Shown in pieces: positions 33,716-43,192 of a stretch of 64,000 bases of DNA (its first letter is position 1; the number at the start of each line of letters is the position of its first letter). The notes beneath the pieces were generated by a model, which did not search any database, was not told the origin of the DNA, and saw only the letters and a program-made list of their open reading frames with translations. The position numbers were made by a program, and so were the translations under genes. This stretch comes from Caryophanales bacterium UBA4278 (GTDB lineage: Bacteria > Bacillota_I > Bacilli_A > RFN20 > CAG-826): assembly GCA_002395065.1 (NCBI GenBank), contig DGVS01000002.1, forward strand, positions 51,622-115,621, given 5' to 3'.

Positions 33716-36700
33716 TTACCTTAAGGTAATATTTGTTAGATTGCTACTTCCATCGACAACGCCGATGTGAATTTCACCATCATCGAAGTAACCGGTATTG
33801 TTTCCATCAGAAGTAGTATTTCCACCTACAAGTCTCCACTTTGAGAAACTCGTAGTATCACCGCTAGCCCAGTAAATAAGGAAATGATTATCTGTGTAAG
33901 TATATGTAAATCCTAATACATATGGACCACCTGTTTTTACTCCTGAAGAGTTATATGTTTCTCGAGTATACGTTCCTGTTCCATTTTCTAAGAAATTAAG
34001 GACTAATTTACTGTGAACAACACTTGGTGCTGTTTCATATTCGTTATTACTATTGTCCATATATGTAACATAGTCATGATTATATTGAAGCTCAGCTTCA
34101 CCGCCAGTAGATTGAGTTGTAATTGTAATCACGACATTTTTAGCTGGCATTTCGAAACGATACGCGTTGTTTCCAAATGGCCATTTGATGATGCTTACAC
34201 TTGGGTCATCACATGTAACTGATACAAGTTCATATCCATCATTAACGGTAAATGAGAAAGCGACTTGTATGCCAGATTCTACCTTCGTAAAATCACCAGG
34301 GTTAGATTCATTAACATATCCAACACCGCTATCTTTGTTTATGGCGACGACGTATGTTTCTTCAGCACTACTTTCTTTTGTTGTGATTGAAATAGTAACG
34401 TTTTCATTTGGCATGGTGAATGAATATGTTGAACCAACAATATCAAAACTCACACTTGGCGAGGCTTGAACGGAGTTGATTTCATATCCATCAGCACATG
34501 AGACTGTAAATGATACAGATGTACCTGCACTCACAGTTGATAAATCAGAATGTGAAATGTTGCTTACATGAGCGTCTTGATTAAAGGAAACACTATGTGT
34601 TGCAGGTGCGCTACCTTCATTAAAGACTAGATAAATATCAACATTGTAGTTGGATACTCTAAATGAGAAGACACTATCGGTTGGTTCATATTCAACAACA
34701 TCATTGAAATAATCAACCCAATAATCATCTTCGAAGTAATCCCCAGGGAATTGCCATTGGACATAAGAATATCCTGATCCAGCAACGACAGAGCAATTGA
34801 TAACATCACCTAATGTGCCATTTTCTGGTAACACTGATGATGAGCCAATTGCGGAAGAGCTAATTGGATCACCGCTTGTATTAATGGCATGGTAGGTGAT
34901 TGTATAAGAACCTTCAGCAGTAACAGTAATCTTATAAGATTTACTGACACCATGATATGTCACAGTGACTGTCTTTTGACCAGCACTTGACATATCTGGA
35001 GAAGAAACACTATCTGGGGTGACATCTTGTGATGTGTGATCACTAAAGTGAGCCGTACAAGTTCCATCAAAGGAGAATGCGTCTCCGACATGATATGAAG
35101 TCGTTTGTCCACTAAGAGATAATGAAGTAACTGTCACAGTTCCGGTTTCATATTTGTCATATATGACAATTTGGCATTGAAGATATCCAATAGCTTCATA
35201 TTCGGCTTTTGTAAATGCGTTTGGATTAACAATTGTTAAAATTGAATCCTTAGCATCGGTGATAAATGTAAGATTATTTTGTGATTCAACATGGTTAAAT
35301 CCTTTAGCCTCACAGTTAGCTAAGTATTCAGTGTAGAAATTGACCGCATCTTCAAAAGATGAAATATAAACATTGAAATACCCTGTTCTAGATGTTGCGA
35401 ATAAGAATCCGCCATAAAGTTGATTTAAAGATTCTGTGTGGTCATCAAAATTTTTCACTTGTGAAACATAGTCCTCTTCTGGATAGAATGGGACAATTGC
35501 ACAGGCATCTGATGAATCAAGATATGCATTAACCATTGCGATTGATGTCACCTCAGCAACAACTTCGGTGTACATTGTATATGTAACTTGGAAAATGCCT
35601 TCAGTGTAGTAATAACCTATCGTGTGACCAGCATATTGCTGATTTTTTGGAACATAATTCATTTCTACTTTGTACACGTTATTTAATGTTCCTTCGGCAT
35701 TTGGTACACGTTTTTCATATGTATCAGTCGAAGTTTGAACAAATCCTTCGGTGCCTGTTAGTTTGCTAGCATAGCTAGAACGAAGATCACCTGAGGTAAA
35801 ATCTTGTCCTTTAATTTCATATTTTTGTTTTAATCCATTCCAGTCTGTTGAATAGTGGAAACTATAACCTAGACCAGTAATAAATGGAGGAACATATTCG
35901 TTATAGTAGATATCAAAATCATCTAAAAGATTCTCGTCCCATGTAGTTGGTGCAACGACTTTCTTTGAGCTATCTTTGGTGAACGACTCAAGAAGTGAGT
36001 TGTGTGTCGAACCGATTTCTTTAATGGTTAATCCAACATAAACTGGTTCATTGTCGTGTTGTTCTAGAGTATCTTCATCATAATAACGAGCAGTCAGAAT
36101 CGAAGTAATCTTAATTGAGTTACCTTCTTTGACAATGTCGATATATGCTGGATTTTCAATGTAGGAGAGGTCTAATTGGGAAAATGTACCAACAATACCT
36201 ACCAAATCTTGATCAGAAACCCTGAAATGGTTTTGTGAAACATATTGTAATGATGATTCGAGGATATATTCAACAACACCACCATGGATATCGTAAATAC
36301 CTAAATCAGGGTTTGTTGTCACGAATGAATCTAACGTTACTTCATCGCTTTGATATCCAAGATTAAAACTAGAAATGCCTTGGTCTTTGACTTTGATATA
36401 GCCATACCACATTAAATTTGGGTATTCAGGATCTGGATAATAATAAACAGAGTTGCTGAGGTTATAAACACTTCCATCATATCTTTCTGTTGGGAAATTT
36501 TCATAATAACTAACAACATCAATCGTGTAGTTATGATCAGAAATGATGCTGTTCTTTAGTTCATCAAAAGTCTTATCTGGAACGATTGGTCCGGATGAAG
36601 AAGATGTTGAAGAAGTTGAGGATGTTGTAGATGTAATCGATGATGATACAATCGACGAACCTCCTTCACTTGAAGAACTTCTTTTCTTACTTGAATTGCA

Positions 36701-36766
36701 TGAAGAAAGAACAAGCAAAGCAGAAAACGCTATTGGCAAAACATGTTTGATTTTGAATGAAGACAT
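33716..36766 (-). CDS. Large surface lipoprotein with Ig-like and repeat domains
   Basis: The signal peptide ends in the lipobox LSSC with C23; a Ser/Thr-rich spacer (about 24-65) follows, lifting the protein off the membrane. The 1016 residues then hold a novel N-terminal region (70-540) with no fold that I recognise, a bacterial Ig-like domain (about 543-615), and two or three tandem beta-repeats (HSVSFNQDAHVSNISHSD and VVAINKDSGVGYVNESN types). A beta-rich end of about 100 residues resembles the end of the cotranscribed 535-residue protein (NSSGV, GDTTSF motifs). An adhesin-like or substrate-binding role is inferred only from architecture. Confidence 0.75.
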   Translation of the reverse strand: MSSFKIKHVLPIAFSALLVLSSCNSSKKRSSSSEGGSSIVSSSITSTTSSTSSTSSSSGPIVPDKTFDELKNSIISDHNYTIDVVSYYENFPTERYDGSVYNLSNSVYYYPDPEYPNLMWYGYIKVKDQGISSFNLGYQSDEVTLDSFVTTNPDLGIYDIHGGVVEYILESSLQYVSQNHFRVSDQDLVGIVGTFSQLDLSYIENPAYIDIVKEGNSIKITSILTARYYDEDTLEQHDNEPVYVGLTIKEIGSTHNSLLESFTKDSSKKVVAPTTWDENLLDDFDIYYNEYVPPFITGLGYSFHYSTDWNGLKQKYEIKGQDFTSGDLRSSYASKLTGTEGFVQTSTDTYEKRVPNAEGTLNNVYKVEMNYVPKNQQYAGHTIGYYYTEGIFQVTYTMYTEVVAEVTSIAMVNAYLDSSDACAIVPFYPEEDYVSQVKNFDDHTESLNQLYGGFLFATSRTGYFNVYISSFEDAVNFYTEYLANCEAKGFNHVESQNNLTFITDAKDSILTIVNPNAFTKAEYEAIGYLQCQIVIYDKYETGTVTVTSLSLSGQTTSYHVGDAFSFDGTCTAHFSDHTSQDVTPDSVSSPDMSSAGQKTVTVTYHGVSKSYKITVTAEGSYTITYHAINTSGDPISSSAIGSSSVLPENGTLGDVINCSVVAGSGYSYVQWQFPGDYFEDDYWVDYFNDVVEYEPTDSVFSFRVSNYNVDIYLVFNEGSAPATHSVSFNQDAHVSNISHSDLSTVSAGTSVSFTVSCADGYEINSVQASPSVSFDIVGSTYSFTMPNENVTISITTKESSAEETYVVAINKDSGVGYVNESNPGDFTKVESGIQVAFSFTVNDGYELVSVTCDDPSVSIIKWPFGNNAYRFEMPAKNVVITITTQSTGGEAELQYNHDYVTYMDNSNNEYETAPSVVHSKLVLNFLENGTGTYTRETYNSSGVKTGGPYVLGFTYTYTDNHFLIYWASGDTTSFSKWRLVGGNTTSDGNNTGYFDDGEIHIGVVDGSSNLTNITLR

Positions 36767-36797
36767 ATATTTTGTTCCTCCTAACCCGCAGGTAGGA

Positions 36798-36851
36798 AAT
36801 ATTCGGAATCATCGATGATTTCGCAAAAACTGAATCGAGTTCCCTAATATT
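36798..36851 (-). promoter_or_regulatory. Structured 5' leader of the 1016-residue lipoprotein gene
   Basis: AATATT repeats at 36798-36803 and 36846-36851 pair across the leader, extended by GG(G)AA with TTCC. Inside is a perfect 12-base palindrome ATCATCGATGAT (36808-36819) and an alternative TCGAT...ATCGA stem. The region lies between the promoter and the ribosome site, so RNA folding or a bound protein could control expression. Confidence 0.4.
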
Positions 36852-36858
36852 TGCGTGT

Positions 36859-36888
36859 ATTTTACCTATATATGTGTAAATAATGCAA
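36859..36888 (-). promoter_or_regulatory. Promoter of the surface lipoprotein pair
   Basis: TTGCAT (36883-36888) and TAAAAT (36859-36864) on the minus strand, 18 bases apart, about 93 bases before the lipoprotein start. Confidence 0.5.
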
Positions 36889-37170
36889 GAATTATTTTTT
36901 CGTGAGCCTCAAAAATCATCAACAATTTATGGTTAATTTATGTAATTATATTAGTTTTACTTATAAATTTAAAATCACCAGCAAAACCTGAATATTTTTG
37001 ATTTATGTATGAAGAATCTCGATTCCTATTTTTAAAAGAACCGACCTTTATTAAAATTAAACAACTGTTTCACTAAAACACTGTGTCATTTTTTTGCAAC
37101 ACTTTTAAATTTTTGACACACTGCAATTATTTATAATTAATCTTCTATCTTCTATGAGAAAACATCCTTA
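36889..37170. other. A/T-rich intergenic region with a decayed terminator copy
   Basis: No ORF is seen. At 37020-37060 there is a partial copy (CGATTCCT...CCGACCTTTATTA) of the terminator of the neighbouring gene at 37176-37211. In this copy the 5' stem arm is altered so the hairpin no longer forms. Confidence 0.5.
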
Positions 37171-37211
37171 TATAAAAAGGTCGATTCCTGTTTTCCAAGG
37201 AGCCGACCTTT
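37171..37211 (-). terminator. Terminator of the 833-residue surface protein gene
   Basis: AAAGGTCG and CGACCTTT (eight bases) enclose a 20-base loop and are followed by Ts on the minus strand, 20 bases past the stop codon. Confidence 0.8.
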
Positions 37212-37230
37212 ATTAGAAATTAATCAAATT

Positions 37231-39732
37231 TTATTGATGTTTTCTCTTGCGTAAGACAAGTGTGACGCCTAAGAGAGTCATGCTTGCTACAGCGACAATC
37301 ACGATGATTGTGACGGAGGTTGATGATTCAGTAACTTGACTGTCGTAATAAGCAATATTCGCAAATGAGGCTGGAGTACGACCTGCAATAAAGTTATTAA
37401 GTCCGTACTTGCCAGTTAAGTAATCATAACGAGCCATTGCTTGTTCAACAGTTGTTCCTTCTTCATCAGCATTAGTATCGATCAAAATTTGTTGTTGGGT
37501 GGCTGATAAAGCTTGCCATCTTTCTTCACCACCTAAATGGTTCCAAACTTCAACAAGAGCCTCTTTGTTGTTAGCAATTCCGTCATATCCGACACAAACT
37601 GCATCGGTTTCACTTAATAGTTGTTCCGCAAAATCTTCAGCAGTATAGTCTTCATCAACTTCGACAATTCCACAAACACGAACTTGGAAATCGGTGAAGA
37701 AGGAGGTGTATCCTTTGATCGTCACTGTTTCTCCTTGTTTTGATGTAAGATATGCGCTAATTGTTGTTTTACTTTCGTCTTTTAATGTAATTTCAACATT
37801 ATCAGCAGACTTTAAATATAAAGTTAAATCTTTGGTACCATCATTAATGACGACATTATAGTTGGTGACAGAAGCAACAGCACAAGAAACTAATTCACCA
37901 CTAACAAATGTGCGTCTATTCGCAATTGTTAAGTTTGCCGAAGATTCACTACCGGTTAAAGTATAGTCTTCAGGTTTACTTAATTGAGAAATTACTGATG
38001 AATCGGTTTGGACTGAAACCGAAGTAGCCGAGACTTCATAAAGGTTTTTATAAATTGAAACTTCGCCAACAACATGGAGAACCGTTTTATCAGCTTCCCA
38101 GGCTGTTTCTGGGTTTGTGTGATATAAAAGAACACCATAAGCACCATCCATAACGACAGAGCCATCGGAATATGATCCGGCATAATATCCATCAAATTCT
38201 ACAGTTGAGCCAGAAGAAACGGAGTAGATATCTTGGATGACGAATTTAACACAAGTACCTTCAATGGTAATGTTCCCCGAAACATTTTGAACAGTCACAA
38301 CACCATTTGCATATGTATAGGCAACTGGAGATCCGGACATATAAACATAAGTTAACGATTCAGGAACTGAATAACCGCTATCTGGAACGATTGTTACATT
38401 TAAAGTGGCTCCTTCTGCTACTGATGATTTATTTAATGATCCGAAGTCAATACGGTCAATGACCTCATATTGTGTAACTGGTTCTCCACCAACACGATAG
38501 AATTTGAGTGAAGTAGCGCTTTCTTTATAGTTGCTTGCAGTTGCAGAGTTATAAGAACGCCAATCTGCCCCGTTATAAACACCTAAAAATCGATCATAAT
38601 TAGGATTTTTCAACGACCCGTTACTTTGAACCGCCCAGCTTCCTGGACCATCGTTTACACGAATACCATTGTTGGCACTGTTGGATGAAGCCCACATGTA
38701 TTTTCCATCATCGTTTTGGAAAACCCAGTTATCGCCATCTTTAGAAACTGTCCAAAGATTGTCAGGATTAATTTCGCTCACATCCTGATACTCAACAGCT
38801 AAAGGTCCGCTACCAGTAGCTTCATCGGTTGGCATATAGTATGTTTTGCTGTCCCACGAAGTTGTGATAAGTAATTTCCCTTCAGTTAATTCGGTTTCAA
38901 CATATTCTGTAGATGTCTTTTCTTGCCATATGGCAAAAAGTTCGATATCAGATGTTTGAATTGTAACCGACTCGACAATTTCTCCGGTTGATGTTAAAGA
39001 CCAACCCATGAAGTTATAATCATCACGAGACGGTGAAGAAACTTCAGAGAGTGACACTGTTCCTTCTTGATCGACAAGAGTTTCTGGCATACCAGTAACA
39101 GTGTCCGTTCCTGCATTAGCGTTGAATGTAATGTCGTGTTTTTCGGTTGGTGTTGGACCGACACCACTGGTTTTATAAATGGTAAAACTTGTGATGCAAA
39201 CAGCAGAAGTAGTAACACTAAAAGCAAGTGATTTACTAGCGGTTGCTAGTTCAAAGGATGGTGTCCATTGAGTTGCCGCAGTTGTTGGTTTTTGTGCGGC
39301 GCTACTATTAATGCTAAAGGAGCTTATATCCTTCCAACCATAACAGGTGAATTCAACTTTAGAAATATTATCGCTTCCACCAATTGTCATAGTAAAAGCT
39401 CCACCACCACCAGCTTTTCCGACTTTCAAAACGTTTTGCGGAATACCTTCGCCACCACTACCTTTTCCAGAATACACATTCCCACTTAAGCCGGTAACAG
39501 AGGTAACGAGATTAGAAACACTAGAAGAATCGTTTAAAAGCGTTTTAATGGTGTCGTTTGTTAACCCAGTGGAGGTGCTTCCAGATGGTGTTGATGAACT
39601 AAAGTCAAAGGTAGCTATTGCTTCATAATCAGCCTTGGCTTCACTAGCCCTCTTTGAACCAACAGCAACTCCAACGCCAACTGCCATCGCTGCACCGAGG
39701 GCTAGCGTGGCAATTTTTGAAAAAAGTTTCAT
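37231..39732 (-). CDS. Cell-surface protein with InlB-type repeat and C-terminal membrane anchor
   Basis: The 833 residues start with a signal peptide (LGAAMAVGVGVAVGSKRASEAKA, core at about 10-26), almost the same as in the 1035-residue neighbour. A beta-sandwich follows, then an InlB/Listeria-Bacteroides-type repeat (about 203-270, ending in DIELFAIW), more beta domains, and an all-helical segment near 760-800 (EQAMARYDYLTGKYGLNNF). The end is a hydrophobic helix and an RKRKHQ tail, without LPXTG. The protein is thus anchored by its C-terminus in the membrane, or is processed by an unrecognised sortase. The ribosome site is GGAAAGG. Confidence 0.75.
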   Translation of the reverse strand: MKLFSKIATLALGAAMAVGVGVAVGSKRASEAKADYEAIATFDFSSSTPSGSTSTGLTNDTIKTLLNDSSSVSNLVTSVTGLSGNVYSGKGSGGEGIPQNVLKVGKAGGGGAFTMTIGGSDNISKVEFTCYGWKDISSFSINSSAAQKPTTAATQWTPSFELATASKSLAFSVTTSAVCITSFTIYKTSGVGPTPTEKHDITFNANAGTDTVTGMPETLVDQEGTVSLSEVSSPSRDDYNFMGWSLTSTGEIVESVTIQTSDIELFAIWQEKTSTEYVETELTEGKLLITTSWDSKTYYMPTDEATGSGPLAVEYQDVSEINPDNLWTVSKDGDNWVFQNDDGKYMWASSNSANNGIRVNDGPGSWAVQSNGSLKNPNYDRFLGVYNGADWRSYNSATASNYKESATSLKFYRVGGEPVTQYEVIDRIDFGSLNKSSVAEGATLNVTIVPDSGYSVPESLTYVYMSGSPVAYTYANGVVTVQNVSGNITIEGTCVKFVIQDIYSVSSGSTVEFDGYYAGSYSDGSVVMDGAYGVLLYHTNPETAWEADKTVLHVVGEVSIYKNLYEVSATSVSVQTDSSVISQLSKPEDYTLTGSESSANLTIANRRTFVSGELVSCAVASVTNYNVVINDGTKDLTLYLKSADNVEITLKDESKTTISAYLTSKQGETVTIKGYTSFFTDFQVRVCGIVEVDEDYTAEDFAEQLLSETDAVCVGYDGIANNKEALVEVWNHLGGEERWQALSATQQQILIDTNADEEGTTVEQAMARYDYLTGKYGLNNFIAGRTPASFANIAYYDSQVTESSTSVTIIVIVAVASMTLLGVTLVLRKRKHQ

Positions 39733-39782
39733 GTTTTTTTCCTTTCCGTCTTCTTCTTCGAATCAAGAAGACTAATAAATTA

Positions 39783-39862
39783 GTAGTAATGCCTATAGTC
39801 GAATTTGAAGGCACCCTGCGTATAAGTGTCTCCTACGCTTTATCTCATATAGGCATTACTAT
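39783..39862 (-). ncRNA. Strongly structured 5' leader element, riboswitch-like
   Basis: A perfect 14-base helix (TAGTAATGCCTATA with TATAGGCATTACTA; arms 39784-39797 and 39848-39861) closes a 50-base internal region. That region contains a second stem (GCGTA with TACGC, 39118-type arms at 39118+0, i.e. 39818+300 are not used; exact arms are the gcgta at about 39818-39822 and tacgc at about 39834-39838) and a GGTGCC block. It begins at the predicted transcription start and ends about 40 bases before the ribosome site of the 833-residue surface gene. It matches no riboswitch class I know. The structure is also symmetric enough to fold on the plus strand. Confidence 0.5.
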
Positions 39863-39870
39863 GTAACTTT

Positions 39871-39902
39871 ATTTTACAAAGAAGAAGAAGAAGAAGAAGC
39901 AA
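39871..39902 (-). promoter_or_regulatory. Promoter with a (GAA)n microsatellite in the spacer
   Basis: On the minus strand TTGCTT (39897-39902) and TAAAAT (39871-39876) are 20 bases apart, and most of that spacer is a six-unit GAA/TTC repeat (39881-39899). Loss of one unit would give the ideal 17-base spacing. The layout is that of a phase-variable promoter for the surface protein gene. Confidence 0.55.
39881..39899. repeat. GAA trinucleotide microsatellite, six units
   Basis: Six full GAA units plus one base (plus strand). No comparable tract occurs elsewhere in the window outside coding regions. Confidence 0.9.
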
Positions 39903-39952
39903 GTACTCATGGAGTGCGAGTGCTAATATGTTCGAATACATCGAACTTTTTT
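39902..39952 (+). terminator. Hairpin pair with plus-strand terminator
   Basis: AGTACTC pairs with GAGTGCT (39902-39908, 39918-39924), then GTTCGA-ATACA-TCGAAC (39930-39946) is followed by TTTTTT. It would end a rightward RNA from this intergenic region; no rightward gene is known here. Confidence 0.45.
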
Positions 39953-39975
39953 CATTTTGCGTTATTGAAAAAGAG

Positions 39976-40014
39976 CATATGAAAAGGCCCCTTAGACATG
40001 CGCTTTAGGGGCCT
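39976..40014 (-). terminator. Terminator of the 1035-residue surface protein gene
   Basis: AGGCCCCT pairs with AGGGGCCT (eight bases) around a 14-base loop and is followed by TTTTC on the minus strand, 22 bases past the stop codon. Confidence 0.85.
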
Positions 40015-40035
40015 AAATGATTATTTAATCAATTT

Positions 40036-43000
40036 TTATTGATGTTTTCTCTTGCGTAAGACAAGTGTGACACCTAAGAGAGTCATGCTTGCTACAGCGA
40101 CAATCACGATGATTGTGATTGAGGAAGAGGAATCAATGTTGGATTGATAATTTGGAATGTATGCTAAGTTAGAAACACGTCCTGTCATAAATGGATTTAA
40201 TCCATATTTAGCGACAAGAATGTCATAACGAGCAAGAGCTTCAGCAAAGAATGTTCCATTAGCATCAGCATCTCCTTCAACTAAGAGATCTTTATTTACA
40301 ACAGAATCATATTTTGTTGTTAATGTAGACCAAGCAGTTGCGAAATCACCAGTAGCATGTTCGCCTTCAGCAGAACAAACTTCTGTTGTTAAGTTGAGAA
40401 TATCTAAAGCGAATGCTTCAGCATCGTTTGCAACTTCGATATAAAGTGAAACGACTTTTTGGCCAGTATATGACTCAGATTTATAAAATCTAAATCTTTC
40501 TTGACCAGAAGAGGCGTTGTACCTGAGATGTGGTTTTCCAGATCCAACAATGTCCATGTCGCTCTCTTCTGTGCCAGAATAACTAATCGTATTAGTATAG
40601 TTATCACTGGCGTTTTTATCCATACCATTACTGTCAGCAGTTTTACCAATGTAAAGTCCGGAGGCTGATTTTAATGAATATCCACCTTCTTTTTTAGCAA
40701 CAGTAAATTCATAAGCTTCAGAAGCAGAAATTGCCTCATCAGCAATTGAAACAGCGAATGTATTTGATGCAACATCTGGATTTTCTAAAGAACCATCGAA
40801 GGCAACTGAACCTTCTTCGTAAACGATTAAGTAATCGCCAGCGAAGTTAGCTAAGGTTGTTTTAACCTTCTTATATGTTTTAGTCTCAACTGGAGCTGGT
40901 TCACTTACAGTAATGTTGTAAGATGTTTCTTTTGTGATAGCATTTTCACTATAAGAGACGCCAACTACGAAGTCGCCAGCAACAGCTGTGCTGTCATTAG
41001 TAAATGTTGCAGTAGTTACATACTTAGATGATTCATCATCATAGTGAGCAACAACCTTAGGATAAACGAATGCGTCACCAACTTCATATTCTGTTTGTGG
41101 GTTTTCAACAGAAATTTCTGTTAAAACTTTTGGAGTAACAGGTGCTGCTTCCCAAACAACTTTAATTTCTTCAATATAAAGCGCACCTGACTTAGAACGA
41201 ATACCAACATATTGATAATCTCCGTCGACTTCAATTGTTTGACTTGCTCCATTATCAATATTTACTTCTCCTAATAATGTTCCTTTTGTTGAATCATTAT
41301 AAAGTTCGGTTGGATCAGAATAAGATGATGTCTTACCATAAACCGAAACGGTTCTGGTCGCAGACGTCTCGGTATTGAACTTAATTGTTACAGAAATAAG
41401 ATTTCCTCCGGAAGTTGAAGAAACAACACCGGAGTTGCTATTATTTGATCTTAATTGAATTGATGTTTTATCACCAGCTGATTGGCCAGAATAAACTGCA
41501 CCAGAATCCATTGCTTCTGTTGTCCATGATTCATACGTTGTTTGAACTTTATTAATCGTATTTGCGTTATTTAAAGTATCGGTAACATCGGTTACAACCT
41601 TCCAAATGGCAGTAACTTCGTAATCGTCATCAACATTCTCGATAACGGTTACTTTTTCACCACCAAGATCCCAATAATCAAATACCTTTCCTTCTGGAGC
41701 AGTAAATGTTGTACTAGTTGGGAGTTCATAATCGGAACCTTCTTTAGCTTGAACCGAAGCATGAGTTCCAGATCCTTCACCAGGCAAGAACGAGATTTCG
41801 TAATAAGTTACAGCATTAACGGTAATCGTATATTCAGCAGATTTACTAACCTCGTTTTCGGTGTAAGAAACTGTAACTGTTTTTTGTCCAGCGCTACTCA
41901 TATCTGGTGTTGAAACACTAGTTGGTGTAACTGTTTTAGATGATGAATCTTCGTAATGAGCAGTAACAATTAATCCATCATAACTAAATGTATCACCAAC
42001 ATCAAATGATGTAGCGTGTGTTCCACTTAAGCTAATTGAACTTAATGGTGAAGATGTTGGAGCTTTATACGAAACAACTTTGCAACCTGCGCCAAATTCA
42101 TATGTAGAGTTGTATTTGGTCAAACTGCCAAACACAACTACTGTAGCACCAGTTTCTATATCACTATCAGATGAAATTGGATGCTCGGTAGAACTAACAC
42201 AGCGAAAAACTTCAAGCTGGTTGGTTGTTGTTCCGTCAGAACTGATATTAAATGAAATATTGTTGTATTGAGTGCTCCAAGATTCAACAATACCAGAAAC
42301 AATGCCTTGAACGTAAACGTTATCCTTGCCGGCATTATCATCAATTGCCATATATGCATCGGCAATTGTATATGGGTCAGCTAAAGTACCAGCATGAGCA
42401 GGTCCTCCAGTTTTCACACAAGAACCGGAAATTTCAATATCACCGGTAACGTTTTGAACGGTTACAACTCCATTAGAATATGTATGTGTAACCGCGGTTC
42501 CGCCCATAGTCACAGAGACAGATGTTGGTACACTATACCAAGTTTCAGGAGTAATGGTAGCAGTTAAAGTTTGACCATCTTCAACGCTGGAAGGGGCGAT
42601 TGTACCGTTTGAGACGCTGTCTTTCACGGAATGACTTGTTTCACTTCCACCGCTTGTAGTCGCTTGAATTGCTTTACAACGCCAATGACCACTGCCAGAA
42701 GGTCGAGTCAAAGTCACGGAAGCAGCTGAGCCAGTCCAAGTCTTTGTGCTTGTTGAATAACCAGATGGTGTGGCATTGTCAGCGGCCGGTGCGTTTGATC
42801 CGTCCCAAGTAAAAACAATACTTGTAAGATTTCCAGTCAAAGCGGTAACGACGATTGATCCATTACCATATGTACGGATTCCAGTTCCGGTTGTGTAGTA
42901 TTTTCCGTCATTTGTACCACCAGTAAACTGAACTTTAAAGGTGGAACTATTTGTAAATTCGCCACTATACTGTGTTTGATTTTCCAGGCCTTGATTACTA

Positions 43001-43143
43001 AAAGTGACTTTATCACCAGAAAAATCATATGGTGCAGCAGCTCTTGCTTCACCGGCCTTTCCGGATCCTACAGCAACTCCAACGCCGACTGCCATCGCTG
43101 CACCAAGGGCTAGTGTGGCAACCTTTGTTAAAATTTTGTTCAT
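40036..43143 (-). CDS. Large cell-surface protein, relative of the 833-residue protein
   Basis: Start is the ATG at 43141-43143 after AAAGGAG; a 16-codon extension upstream is discarded. The 1035 residues have the same signal peptide core (ATLALGAAMAVGVGVAVGS) and the same end (helical GLNPFMTGR segment, membrane helix, RKRKHQ) as its neighbour, but a different middle. That middle has lectin/jelly-roll-like beta domains, two bacterial Ig-like domains (about 385-465 and 690-760, each with the EVGDAF or DVGDTF turn), an InlB-type repeat near 465-540, and a late domain near 770-900. Adhesion or glycan binding is plausible but not shown. The last 75 bases of both genes are nearly identical in DNA. 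Confidence 0.78.
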   Translation of the reverse strand: MNKILTKVATLALGAAMAVGVGVAVGSGKAGEARAAAPYDFSGDKVTFSNQGLENQTQYSGEFTNSSTFKVQFTGGTNDGKYYTTGTGIRTYGNGSIVVTALTGNLTSIVFTWDGSNAPAADNATPSGYSTSTKTWTGSAASVTLTRPSGSGHWRCKAIQATTSGGSETSHSVKDSVSNGTIAPSSVEDGQTLTATITPETWYSVPTSVSVTMGGTAVTHTYSNGVVTVQNVTGDIEISGSCVKTGGPAHAGTLADPYTIADAYMAIDDNAGKDNVYVQGIVSGIVESWSTQYNNISFNISSDGTTTNQLEVFRCVSSTEHPISSDSDIETGATVVVFGSLTKYNSTYEFGAGCKVVSYKAPTSSPLSSISLSGTHATSFDVGDTFSYDGLIVTAHYEDSSSKTVTPTSVSTPDMSSAGQKTVTVSYTENEVSKSAEYTITVNAVTYYEISFLPGEGSGTHASVQAKEGSDYELPTSTTFTAPEGKVFDYWDLGGEKVTVIENVDDDYEVTAIWKVVTDVTDTLNNANTINKVQTTYESWTTEAMDSGAVYSGQSAGDKTSIQLRSNNSNSGVVSSTSGGNLISVTIKFNTETSATRTVSVYGKTSSYSDPTELYNDSTKGTLLGEVNIDNGASQTIEVDGDYQYVGIRSKSGALYIEEIKVVWEAAPVTPKVLTEISVENPQTEYEVGDAFVYPKVVAHYDDESSKYVTTATFTNDSTAVAGDFVVGVSYSENAITKETSYNITVSEPAPVETKTYKKVKTTLANFAGDYLIVYEEGSVAFDGSLENPDVASNTFAVSIADEAISASEAYEFTVAKKEGGYSLKSASGLYIGKTADSNGMDKNASDNYTNTISYSGTEESDMDIVGSGKPHLRYNASSGQERFRFYKSESYTGQKVVSLYIEVANDAEAFALDILNLTTEVCSAEGEHATGDFATAWSTLTTKYDSVVNKDLLVEGDADANGTFFAEALARYDILVAKYGLNPFMTGRVSNLAYIPNYQSNIDSSSSITIIVIVAVASMTLLGVTLVLRKRKHQ

Positions 43144-43192
43144 TATCTTTTTCTCCTTTCTTTCTTTTCCTTTGATGTGCTTAAAATACACA

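Noticed and set aside
32234..34809. Alternative-frame ORFs within the surface-protein genes
   Set aside because: They overlap frames with clear signal peptides, Ig-like domains and ribosome sites; these are composition artefacts.
37231..43143. LPXTG sortase anchor in the two surface proteins
   Set aside because: The C-terminal helix and RKRK tail are present but no LPXTG or close variant precedes them.
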